64,000 nucleotides of DNA, from positions 3,616,501-3,680,500 of the forward strand of contig CP131056.1 in the NCBI GenBank assembly GCA_030657355.1. Direction: 5' to 3'. How positions within the stretch are numbered: position 1 is the stretch's first letter; every line of letters begins with the position of its first letter. The DNA is from Radicibacter daui. GTDB lineage: Bacteria > Pseudomonadota > Alphaproteobacteria > Radicibacterales > Radicibacteraceae. The notes beneath the pieces are model-generated. The model saw only the letters and a program-made list of their open reading frames with translations. It was not told the origin of the DNA and did not search any database. Shown here piece after piece: positions 1 to 8,023 of the stretch. The translations under genes and the position numbers were made by a program.

Positions 1-690
1 CCCTCCAATCCGCGTGTCATCGGCCCGGCGATTGCCGATGCCGTGACCGGACAATATGCCGCCATGGCCGTGCTGGCCGCGCTGCTTGAACGGCAGAAGA
101 GTGGCAAGGGCCGCCGCGTCGACATCTCGATGCTGGAGGCGATGGCCCACTTCAATCTCGACAGCTTCACCCACTATTTCTCGGTCGGCGAAGTGATGGG
201 CCCGCTCTCCCGCCCGGTCGTCTCGCAGTCCTACACCTTCGAATGCGCCGACGGTAAATGGGTCGCCTTTCACCTCTCCTCCCCCGTCAAGTTCTGGGAG
301 GGGCTTCTGGAAGCCACCGGCCAGCAGCAGCTCGCCGCCGACCCGCGCTTTGCCGAGCGCCCGGGCCGCATCGCCCATCAGGACGAGCTCATCGACATCT
401 TCACGCCTGTTTTCAAACAGCAGCCGCGTGACGAATGGTGCCGCCGACTGGAAGCGGCCGAGGTGCCCTATTCCCCTGCCTACGATTCCAGCGAGGCGCT
501 GGAAGACCCGCAGGCCCGGCATCTGCACATCAAGGTCAGCGCCGAGCACGCCGAGATGGGCACCTTCACCACGGTGCGCCCGCCATACAGCTTCGATGGC
601 GAACCCGACCTCAGCGTGCTGCCGCCGCCGACCCTCAATGAACATGGCGACGAAATCCGCCGGGAACTGGCCCGCAGAAAGGCCGGCTGA
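1..690 (+). CDS. CaiB/BaiF family CoA-transferase, C-terminal part (5' end outside window)
   Basis: The frame is open from the first base, so the start lies upstream of the window; 229 codons are visible. The stretch GPAIADAVTGQYAAMAVLAALLERQ followed by GRRVDISMLEAMAHFN is characteristic of class III (CaiB/BaiF) CoA-transferases, which move CoA between a CoA-thioester and a carboxylic acid. The visible part corresponds to the second half of a protein usually near 400 residues; the catalytic Asp would lie upstream. It is followed after 30 bp by a YciI gene and then a TRAP transporter on the same strand, so its substrate may be the acid that the transporter imports (inference). Confidence 0.85.
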   Translation, partial: PSNPRVIGPAIADAVTGQYAAMAVLAALLERQKSGKGRRVDISMLEAMAHFNLDSFTHYFSVGEVMGPLSRPVVSQSYTFECADGKWVAFHLSSPVKFWEGLLEATGQQQLAADPRFAERPGRIAHQDELIDIFTPVFKQQPRDEWCRRLEAAEVPYSPAYDSSEALEDPQARHLHIKVSAEHAEMGTFTTVRPPYSFDGEPDLSVLPPPTLNEHGDEIRRELARRKAG

Positions 691-720
691 AACAGCAAAA
701 ACAAAACAGGGAGGATGAAA

Positions 721-1125
721 ATGGGCGACAGCGAGAACCCGCAATCCGTACCGGCCGCCGCCGTGCGCGAGGCCGGCAAGGGCATGCTGCAAAAGCAGCT
801 CTACGCCATCTTCACCACACCGACGAACGGGCTGGGGCCCGTCTTCGCCAACATTGAAGAACATCTGAAATTTCAGGTCGGGCTGGAAAAGCAGGGCGTC
901 ATGTTTGCCGCCGGCCCGCTCTGGACCGATGACGGCGAGGCCTGGGAGGGCGAAGGCCTCGTCATCGTGCGCGCCGCCTCGAAGGACGAGGCACGGGCGA
1001 TTGCCGAGCGCGACCCCATGCATGTCAGCGGCGCACGCAGGTTCCGTATCCGCCCGTGGATGATCAACGAGGGGTCGCTCACCGTCCGCCTCGATTTCTC
1101 GACGCAGAGTTTCGTCATTTCCTGA
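721..1125 (+). CDS. YciI family protein
   Basis: About 134 residues, made mainly of one YCII-related domain (a ferredoxin-like alpha+beta fold often fused to or found beside catabolic enzymes). Visible features are LYAIFTTP at the start of the domain, EHLKFQVGLEKQGVMFAAGPL, and ARAIAERDPMHVSGARRFRIRPW. There are two in-frame ATGs, at 715 and 721; the GGGAGG box at 709-714 touches the first, so the second, with 6 nt spacing, is the better start. The gene lies between a CoA-transferase and a TRAP substrate-binding protein in the same direction. Its role is unknown; it is probably an accessory enzyme of the same pathway. Confidence 0.75.
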   Translation: MGDSENPQSVPAAAVREAGKGMLQKQLYAIFTTPTNGLGPVFANIEEHLKFQVGLEKQGVMFAAGPLWTDDGEAWEGEGLVIVRAASKDEARAIAERDPMHVSGARRFRIRPWMINEGSLTVRLDFSTQSFVIS

Positions 1126-1159
1126 TCGCTTCAAAAAACAAGACAACAGGGAGGAAAGA

Positions 1160-2239
1160 ATGAAAGCACTGTTCGGACTGGTAACGGCCGGCCTTCTGGC
1201 CCTGCCCGGCACCCTCCTCGCCCAGGAAAGCATCAAACTGACGGTGGCCTCCAGCCACCCGACGGTCGTGCCCTGGGTCGGCATGATCAAGACCCATTTC
1301 ATGGCCCGGACCGACGAGATTCTCGCCAAATCCGGCCATTACAAGATCGACTGGACCGAGGCTTTCGGCGGCCAGATCTATCAGGCCAACGCCACCCTCT
1401 CCTCGGTCGAGGAAGGCATCACCGATATCGGCTGGGTGTTCTCCTTCCTGGAGCCGGCGCAGCTTCCGCTGAGCCAGGTTTCCACCAACACCCCGTTCAG
1501 CACCACCAACGTGCCGGTGCTGCTGGAAGTGATGCAAAACCTGCTGGAGACCAACACCGCCTTCCGCAAGGAATGGGAAAGCCACAATCTCAAGGTGCTC
1601 GGCCTTACCGCCACCGACCTTTACGACATCTACACCAAGAAGCCGCTCACCGGCATTGACGACATCAAGGGCATGAAGCTCTCCGCCCCCGGCGTGCTCG
1701 GCAACTGGCTGCGCGGCACCGGCGCCAATGCCGTCGATGGCGCGCTGACAACCTTCTACACCAACGTGCAGACCGGCGTTTCCGACGGCGTGCTGTCGCT
1801 GGCGCTCGGCGCGCTGCCGATCAAGCTTTACGAGGTTGCGCCCTACATCAACCGCTTCGATGCGGCGGCGGCCTTCTCCGGCGCCATCGCCATCAACAAG
1901 GATAGCTGGGACCGGCTGCCGGCAGAGGTGCAGGAGGCCATGATCGAGGCCGGCAAGTACTACACCAAGAGCCACGGCGAGGACATGGTGAACGGCCATG
2001 AAGCCGCCTTGCAGAAGATGGTCACGCTGGGGGCGAACCAGAACCCCAAGGTCACCATCGTGCCCATGCCTGCCGCCGAGCGTCAGAAGTGGGTGGCAAA
2101 GCTGCCGAACCTTGCCGGTGAGTGGGCGACCCCGCTGGAAGCGAAGGGCATTCCGGCCAAGGAATTCCTGAAGGACTACATGGAAGCCCTCAGGGCACGC
2201 GGCGAACAGCCGATCCGTGTCTGGGACCAGGAACTCTGA
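1160..2239 (+). CDS. TRAP transporter solute-binding protein (DctP family)
   Basis: 359 residues. A Sec signal peptide is clear: Lys2, a hydrophobic run through residue 20 and a likely cut after LLA (residue 21). The mature part matches the DctP fold, with GGQIYQANATLSSVEEGITDIGW early, then LTGIDDIKGMKL and a hinge segment with YEVAPYINRF. It binds an organic acid in the periplasm and delivers it to the two membrane subunits encoded next. A GGGAGGA ribosome site precedes the ATG. The binding-pocket Arg of dicarboxylate-type DctP could not be assigned by eye, so the ligand is left open. The context (CoA-transferase, YciI) suggests a carboxylate that is activated with CoA. Confidence 0.9.
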   Translation: MKALFGLVTAGLLALPGTLLAQESIKLTVASSHPTVVPWVGMIKTHFMARTDEILAKSGHYKIDWTEAFGGQIYQANATLSSVEEGITDIGWVFSFLEPAQLPLSQVSTNTPFSTTNVPVLLEVMQNLLETNTAFRKEWESHNLKVLGLTATDLYDIYTKKPLTGIDDIKGMKLSAPGVLGNWLRGTGANAVDGALTTFYTNVQTGVSDGVLSLALGALPIKLYEVAPYINRFDAAAAFSGAIAINKDSWDRLPAEVQEAMIEAGKYYTKSHGEDMVNGHEAALQKMVTLGANQNPKVTIVPMPAAERQKWVAKLPNLAGEWATPLEAKGIPAKEFLKDYMEALRARGEQPIRVWDQEL

Positions 2240-2256
2240 GCCCGGCAGCGATCCCC

Positions 2257-2823
2257 GTGACAAACCCCACCCCAAGCGCCGCCCCCTCCGGGGGGCGGCC
2301 CGCCACCGTGATCGGGCGCGGCTGGGCCGTCATCGTCGACGGCCTCGCCGCCCTCGGCACCGTGCTCATCGGCATCCTGATGCTCATCATCTGCGCCGAC
2401 ATCGTGGCGCGGAACATCTTCGGCTCCTCGCTTCCGCTGGTGTCGGAAAGCGGCGCACTGCTGGTGGTGCTGATCGTCGCCCTTCAGCTGGCCAGCACCA
2501 TCCGCGCCGGACGACTGGCCTTCGTCGAGCTTTTCATCGGCGAGGTCACGGACCGGTTTCCACGTTTCGGCGCCGTGCTGAAAGCCAGCTTCTGTCTTGC
2601 CGGCGCGGCGATGCTGGGCATCGTCGCCTGGGCATCGGCCGGCATCTTCAGCAAGGACCTGGCCGCCGGCGAGTTCATCGGCGTGACCGGCATGGGCACC
2701 CTGCCGACCTGGCCGTTCCGGGCGCTCATCATGCTCGGCATGGCGGCTGCGGCCCTTCAATTCGTCGATCTTGCCCTGCGGGAGCTCGGCAAACTGTTCC
2801 CGTCCCGGAGGAACCCGTCATGA
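2257..2823 (+). CDS. TRAP transporter small permease (DctQ family)
   Basis: 188 residues from a GTG at 2257, which starts just after the DctP stop at 2237-2239. A longer frame opens at 2122 inside DctP but is only the overlap reading. There are four hydrophobic segments, beginning near WAVIVDGLAALGTVLIGILM, with the family signature CADIVARNIF after the first helix. DctQ pairs with DctM in the inner membrane to form the Na+-coupled transporter. Its stop overlaps the DctM start by four bases (ATGA at 2820-2823), which implies translational coupling. Confidence 0.88.
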   Translation: MTNPTPSAAPSGGRPATVIGRGWAVIVDGLAALGTVLIGILMLIICADIVARNIFGSSLPLVSESGALLVVLIVALQLASTIRAGRLAFVELFIGEVTDRFPRFGAVLKASFCLAGAAMLGIVAWASAGIFSKDLAAGEFIGVTGMGTLPTWPFRALIMLGMAAAALQFVDLALRELGKLFPSRRNPS

Positions 2824-4133
2824 GCCCGGTCGAAATCGGATGGATCGCCATCGCCGCGCTCATCCTGCTCATCTTCCTCTCCATGCCCATCGGCGTGGCA
2901 ATGCTGCTCGTTTCCTTCGGTGCCGTCTCCTTCATCCGCGGCGAACCGGTGGCTGTGCGCATGCTGGGCGCCGTCGCCAATGACAGCCTTGAGGAATATC
3001 TCTACGCGGTCGTGCCGCTCTTCGTGCTGATGGGGCTCCTGGTCACCATCTCCGGGGTCGGCAGGGATACGTTCGATGTTTTTCAGCGCGCCCTGCACCG
3101 GGTCACGGCCGGGCTCGGCATCGCCACTGTGTTTGCCAACGCGGTCTTTGCCGCCATCACCGGCATCTCCATCGCTTCGGCCACCGTCTTCAGCCGCATC
3201 GCGGTGCCGGAGATGCAACGCCATGGCTATACGCGCAAATTCGCCACCGGCGTCGTTGCCGGCTCCTCCGTGCTGGGCATGCTCATCCCGCCCTCGCTGC
3301 TCTTCATCATCTATGCGGTGCTGGCGGAAGAGTCGGTCGGGCGCATGTTCCTGGCGGGCATCGGCCCCGGCATCCTGCTCACCGTCATCTTTACCCTGAC
3401 GATTCTGTTGCTGGCAAAGCGCCGTCCGGACTTCGTTTTCTCTGCCACGGAAAACAAGGAAAGCGCCGAGGCGTTCAGCACCCTCATCCTCGTGCGCAAA
3501 TTCACGCCCATCCTCGTGCTGATGCTACTGGTGCTGGGCGGGCTGTATGGCGGCTTTTTCAACCCGACCGAGGCCGGGGCTGCAGGGGCGGCAGGAGCGT
3601 TGGTCATAGCCCTGCTCAGAAAGTCCCTCGATGGCAGGGCCTTCTGGCGAATTCTGGTGCAGACCGGACAGATCACCGTGTCGGTGCTGTTCCTTATCCT
3701 GGCCGCGAGTTTCTTCAGCCGCATGCTGGCGCTCTCCGGCATGCCACGGGAGCTGGCTTCCTATTTTCTGGACAGCGCCGTCGGACCGGTCGGGTTCCTG
3801 TGTTTCTACCTGATCCTGATCATTCTGCTTGGCTGCCTGATCGACAGCATCTCGATCATGCTGATTCTGCTGCCGATTGCCCTGCCGGTCGCCCATTCCG
3901 CCGGGTTCGACCCGATCTGGTTTGGCGTGCTGACGGTAATTGCCATCGAAACCGGGCTGTTGACGCCGCCCTTCGGGCTTTCTGTCTACACCATCAAATC
4001 GGCGATGGATGATCCCGGCCTGACCGTTGGCGAGATCTTCCGCGGGGCCTTCCCCTTCGTCATCGCCATGCTGGTCGCGCTGGTCATCATCGCCTTATGC
4101 CCCCCCATCGCCACCTGGCTCGCCCGCTTCTAG
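2820..4133 (+). CDS. TRAP transporter large permease (DctM family)
   Basis: 437 residues and around a dozen membrane spans, the normal size for DctM, which forms the ion-coupled transport channel. Family features include LILLIFLSMPIGVAMLL at the start, GISIASATVFSRIAVPEM, the loop AGSSVLGMLIPPSLLFIIYA, and LLGCLIDSISIMLILLPI near the end. The open frame extends upstream to 2217, but the ATG at 2820, overlapping the DctQ stop, is the real start. Together with the two preceding genes it is a complete tripartite TRAP system. Confidence 0.93.
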   Translation: MSPVEIGWIAIAALILLIFLSMPIGVAMLLVSFGAVSFIRGEPVAVRMLGAVANDSLEEYLYAVVPLFVLMGLLVTISGVGRDTFDVFQRALHRVTAGLGIATVFANAVFAAITGISIASATVFSRIAVPEMQRHGYTRKFATGVVAGSSVLGMLIPPSLLFIIYAVLAEESVGRMFLAGIGPGILLTVIFTLTILLLAKRRPDFVFSATENKESAEAFSTLILVRKFTPILVLMLLVLGGLYGGFFNPTEAGAAGAAGALVIALLRKSLDGRAFWRILVQTGQITVSVLFLILAASFFSRMLALSGMPRELASYFLDSAVGPVGFLCFYLILIILLGCLIDSISIMLILLPIALPVAHSAGFDPIWFGVLTVIAIETGLLTPPFGLSVYTIKSAMDDPGLTVGEIFRGAFPFVIAMLVALVIIALCPPIATWLARF

Positions 4134-4161
4134 GGCTCACCATCCGCAAAGTGGGAAAACC

Positions 4162-4695
4162 ATGCCGAGTTTACTGTTTCTTGTGGGAAGCCTGCGCCAG
4201 GCCTCGTCGGCAAAAGCGACCGCCCGGGCGATGATCCATCGGCTGGACCCGGCGGTTGAGGTGCAGATGGCCGATATCGGCGCCCTGCCCCATTATAATG
4301 CCGATATTACCGACAATGGCGCTGTCGCAGCCTTCCTGCACCAGATCGCGGCAGCGGACGGGCTGGTCTTCGTGACGCCGGAATATAATTACGGCGTACC
4401 CGGCGTGCTCAAGAACGCCATCGATTGGGCGTCCCGTCCTGCCTATGAGTCAGTGCTCAAGGACAAACCCTGTTTCATCGTCTCGACGTCTGGCGGAGCC
4501 CTTGGCGGTGTACGGGCTCAGGCGCAGCTCAAATATACGCTGAACGGGGTCCTCGCCCGCGTCTTCATCGGCAAGGAAATCGTGGTGCCTTTCGCCAATA
4601 CCAAGGTCGAGGCCGGATTGCTGGTGGACGACGCCATTCTGGCCTTTGCCGGGGAGAGCCTGACGGCCTTTGTTGCCGGCCTTGCCGCGCGCTGA
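4162..4695 (+). CDS. NAD(P)H-dependent FMN reductase family oxidoreductase
   Basis: 177 residues, a typical length for the ChrR/SsuE-like flavodoxin-fold reductases. The phosphate-binding loop GSLRQASSAKATARA (about residues 8-22) and the family signature FVTPEYNYGVPGVLKNAIDW (about 71-90) are both present. These enzymes reduce FMN or quinones with NAD(P)H in the cytoplasm. It begins 28 bp after dctM on the same strand, so it is probably the last gene of the TRAP operon. It could supply reduced flavin to a monooxygenase or detoxify quinones; nothing here decides. Confidence 0.85.
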   Translation: MPSLLFLVGSLRQASSAKATARAMIHRLDPAVEVQMADIGALPHYNADITDNGAVAAFLHQIAAADGLVFVTPEYNYGVPGVLKNAIDWASRPAYESVLKDKPCFIVSTSGGALGGVRAQAQLKYTLNGVLARVFIGKEIVVPFANTKVEAGLLVDDAILAFAGESLTAFVAGLAAR

Positions 4696-4877
4696 CGGCA
4701 ATCCCTGCCGCTCCTGAATACCGGGAGACTCAATCGGGTTGGCAGATCGTGGCTGCCCCTATATGGTAACTCATCACATTCCGGCCATAATCCGCGTGCT
4801 TGCCCCTGGTTGGCACGCTGCGTGCTTGGATCGGGAAAGGTGAATTGCCGCATGTAGCAGCACGAAGGATAAGCCGA

Positions 4878-7800
4878 ATGCCCCAAGGCGCGTCGAACGG
4901 CTTTGGCCGACTTTTCCGCTCCCTTTCCTCAGAAGCCGCCCTTCGTCGCTGGCTGACAACAACCTCTATTCTGGCAGCCGGTGCCGGGCTTGCCGCCTGC
5001 GCCGGCCCCGGCGGCCAAAGCGGCCTGACCACCGGCGCTACTCCCGACGCCACGCCGGCCAAACCGGCCTCTCAGCCCGGGATTCTGCCCGAAATCAAGC
5101 AGGACGCACCGAAGACGCTGAGCGTCGAGGCGTCCCCGGCAGCCACCACCGGCACGGCGGCTTCCGTTGCCATGGCGCCGAGTGCTGAGGCCGCGGCCAC
5201 TGCCGTCGATATCGCCACCAGCCATGCCGACGCCGCCCAGGCTGTTGCGACCACGACCGTTGCCAATGCCAACCGCAAGCCCGACGCGAGCACGCCTGCC
5301 GCGACCGAAACGGTCGCTGCGGCAACCCCGCCGGATACCAGCAGCAAGGACGGCTGGAACATCGTCGGCAAGACAGTGCTGGTTGATGCTGAAACCGCGG
5401 CACGAGGACCCGCCAACATCCTGCTGGTGCATGATGCCGAACTGCTGGGCATGCAGCTGGAAGCCCGCATCGCCTATCGCCGCGAGATGCTGGATGGCCT
5501 GCGCCGTGTGCTGGATGATGGCACGCTGGCCAAACCCGGTAGCGACCGCGACTTTACCGTCGGCAACTATGCCTTCGTGACCCGCGAGGCGCCGACCACC
5601 TTCCTCGCCCGCCTCAAGGCACCGGAAGGAAGCGCGGCGGCGACGGCTGTCGCCAGTATGGTGCCACAGCCACGCCCGGCCACCGCAATGCCGGAAGAAA
5701 AGCCGGCGGCGCATATGGCCGCAGCGCTCCCTGCCGTCCCGCCCGCTCCGGCTGCCGCAAATCAAGACAAACCGGCAACGCTCGCTGAAGCGCCGGTTGC
5801 CGCCACGCCCGCCGTCGTTCCGCCCGCTGCCGAAGCTGAAATTGCCGAGGCTGCCGCTCCGGCTGCCAGCCAGCCTGACGTGCAAAAGCCTGCGGCCGTT
5901 GTCGAGGCCGCGCCGAAGGTAGCTGCCAAGACGCCGGCTCCGGTCGCCGCTGCTGTGGTGCCGCCGGCCGCCCTCGTGCGTGCGCTGCCCGCCATTGCCG
6001 TGACAGCCGACACCGCCCCGGCAAATGACAATGACGCGGCCATGCCCGTCTCGCTGCGCGGCGCCCTGCCGACACCGCAGCTCGATATCGACCAGGCGGA
6101 TGCCGTCCAGGGCCCGCAGCACATCGCGACCCTGATCGCCGACGAATACAAGTCGGCCTTCGGCAAGGACCTGCCGGTTATCAACTGGCACTGGCTGATC
6201 AATACCGAGACCGGCACCGTCTATACCGACGGCAATGCCCGCATCGCCGCGCGCGCCGGCCGCCACCTGCTGGCCCGCAGCGCCGAGGAATTCGAGTGGC
6301 TGAAGCGCAATGCCAGCCAGCGGGCCATTGCCATTGCCGATCCGGAGATGCGCCGCGTTTCCGAAGCGCTGGAGCGGGAATATTCCCCGGTGCTGGACGC
6401 CGAGGAAGAAGAGATCGCCATACGTCTCGCCCAGCGGGACGATCTGTGGGACGCCACCCGCCTGTTCGTAACCGGCCTGCCAGGCAAGGAAGGCCAGCTG
6501 CTGCGCCGGGTGGAGCGCCATGCGCTGATCCTGCCCGATGCCAAGCAGCGCATCTATGCGCGCTATGCCGTCGAGCTGTGCGACCGCACCGAGGCCCGGC
6601 CCGTTGCCCAGCGCCTGCGCAAGACGCGTTTTCCCGATGATGTAGCAACCGCCATGCAGGCCATCGGCCAGCAGGCGGGCCTGAAGCTCACGCCGGCCAA
6701 CTACCAGATCGCGTTGCAGGATATCGAGACTGACCTCATCTCCTATGCCGATCTGCTGCGTCTCAGCCCCGAGGTAGCGGCTGCGCGCCTCATCAGCGAC
6801 AAGGGTGCCGTCGGCCCCAATCAGGTCATCGGCGCCTGGATGCAGGACCGCAAGGCGGAAGGGATGTCCATCCACTTCGTCTCCGATGTGGATACGCTGC
6901 GCAAGAAGGTCGAGGCCAGCGTGGCCGAAGCCCGGCTCAAGGCCAGCAAAGGCCTCAGCACTGCGGCGGCCGGACGCTGGCTGGAACGCACGCTCATCGG
7001 CCTTGATGACCGGTTCGACCGCGACCGCATGTCGGTCATGACGACGCGCCAGTTCGTCGAGACCTATCACGCCCTCGACGGTTTCGGCCTTGCGGCGGAT
7101 TCCCAGCTGCATTTCGCCATGGAAGCCTATCTGCGCGGCCTCGGCAGCGCGCAGCGCCTCGCCCGGCAATATGTCGGCCAGGGCCTGCAGGCGGAGATGG
7201 ACCCGGAGACCTTCCTGCGCGACCGCCGCATCCGCGACGGGTACGCCGCCAAGAAGCTGGCGCATCTCAAGATGATGTCGGTGCAGGACCAGATGCGCGA
7301 GACGCTGGTGGCCGAAGCGCGCGCTGCCGGCCAGCCCGCCGTGCAGATGGCCGATGCCCCGCCGACCGTTATTCTACCGCCGCAACCGGCCGTTCAGGTC
7401 GCCGCGCTGCCGCCTGCGGCGGATGATGCCGCCACTGCCGCCAGCCGCGAGCAGGAAACTCTGCCCGATACTGCCGCTGTCGAAACCGCACCGCAGATCA
7501 TCCTGCCGCCGCCCGTCGAGCCGGTGGAAGAAACGGTAATCATCCCGGCGCCGACCGAACCGGCCCCTGCCCCGCATGCCGAAGCCGGCACCATCCCGGA
7601 CGGGCTGCAGACCGTGGCCGAGATCGTCCCCGTGCCGGTTCCCGCCGCCGCGGCCCGCCGCGCGGCGGAAAGCCAGCTGCGTTTGCAGGCCGATATCCTG
7701 CCCGGGACAAATCCCAACTGGCAGGCGGAGATCACACTGGTCTCGGCTGTCGATCCCGGCAATGCCGAGATCATGCGGGCGCTGGCGCACAATGCGCGCG

Positions 7801-7985
7801 TCAGCTGGGGCGAGGCATTGCAGAACCGGCGCGAGCGCGAGGCGCGTAACCGCGAGCTTACCCGCCTGCTGGCGGCCATGGCCCAGCGCCTTGCCGGGAT
7901 GCCGGCTGCCGAGCGAGCGCGTTATGCCCCGCAGCTGATGGAACTGGTGGGTCTGGCACAGCAGGCACTCACGGCGACGGCCTGA
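4878..7985 (+). CDS. Very large Pro/Ala-rich putative outer-membrane lipoprotein, function unknown
   Basis: 1035 residues from the ATG at 4878, which has AAGGA at 4865-4869; an upstream TTG in the same frame has no such support. Residues 22-41 read like a lipoprotein signal: Arg-Arg, a hydrophobic stretch and the lipobox LAAC with Cys41, followed by AGPGG, which favours outer-membrane retention. Residues 45-420 are low-complexity Ala/Pro/Thr/Val. About 430-830 looks folded and helix-rich (for example IATLIADEYKSAFGKDLPV, INWHWLINTETGTVY, VERHALILPDAKQRIYARYA, RRIRDGYAAKKLAHLKMM). A second Pro-rich linker at 840-950 precedes a charged helical tail. I recognise no family. The shape suggests a cell-envelope-spanning tether, but that is inference. 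Confidence 0.7.
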   Translation: MPQGASNGFGRLFRSLSSEAALRRWLTTTSILAAGAGLAACAGPGGQSGLTTGATPDATPAKPASQPGILPEIKQDAPKTLSVEASPAATTGTAASVAMAPSAEAAATAVDIATSHADAAQAVATTTVANANRKPDASTPAATETVAAATPPDTSSKDGWNIVGKTVLVDAETAARGPANILLVHDAELLGMQLEARIAYRREMLDGLRRVLDDGTLAKPGSDRDFTVGNYAFVTREAPTTFLARLKAPEGSAAATAVASMVPQPRPATAMPEEKPAAHMAAALPAVPPAPAAANQDKPATLAEAPVAATPAVVPPAAEAEIAEAAAPAASQPDVQKPAAVVEAAPKVAAKTPAPVAAAVVPPAALVRALPAIAVTADTAPANDNDAAMPVSLRGALPTPQLDIDQADAVQGPQHIATLIADEYKSAFGKDLPVINWHWLINTETGTVYTDGNARIAARAGRHLLARSAEEFEWLKRNASQRAIAIADPEMRRVSEALEREYSPVLDAEEEEIAIRLAQRDDLWDATRLFVTGLPGKEGQLLRRVERHALILPDAKQRIYARYAVELCDRTEARPVAQRLRKTRFPDDVATAMQAIGQQAGLKLTPANYQIALQDIETDLISYADLLRLSPEVAAARLISDKGAVGPNQVIGAWMQDRKAEGMSIHFVSDVDTLRKKVEASVAEARLKASKGLSTAAAGRWLERTLIGLDDRFDRDRMSVMTTRQFVETYHALDGFGLAADSQLHFAMEAYLRGLGSAQRLARQYVGQGLQAEMDPETFLRDRRIRDGYAAKKLAHLKMMSVQDQMRETLVAEARAAGQPAVQMADAPPTVILPPQPAVQVAALPPAADDAATAASREQETLPDTAAVETAPQIILPPPVEPVEETVIIPAPTEPAPAPHAEAGTIPDGLQTVAEIVPVPVPAAAARRAAESQLRLQADILPGTNPNWQAEITLVSAVDPGNAEIMRALAHNARVSWGEALQNRREREARNRELTRLLAAMAQRLAGMPAAERARYAPQLMELVGLAQQALTATA

Positions 7986-8023
7986 GGCTTGACACCGCCC
8001 CTGCCGCAGCCTTTCCTGCCGGC

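Noticed and set aside
7989-8017. TTGACA before polA as a promoter
   Set aside because: No acceptable -10 hexamer at 16-18 bp; the region at that distance is C/T-rich and non-matching.
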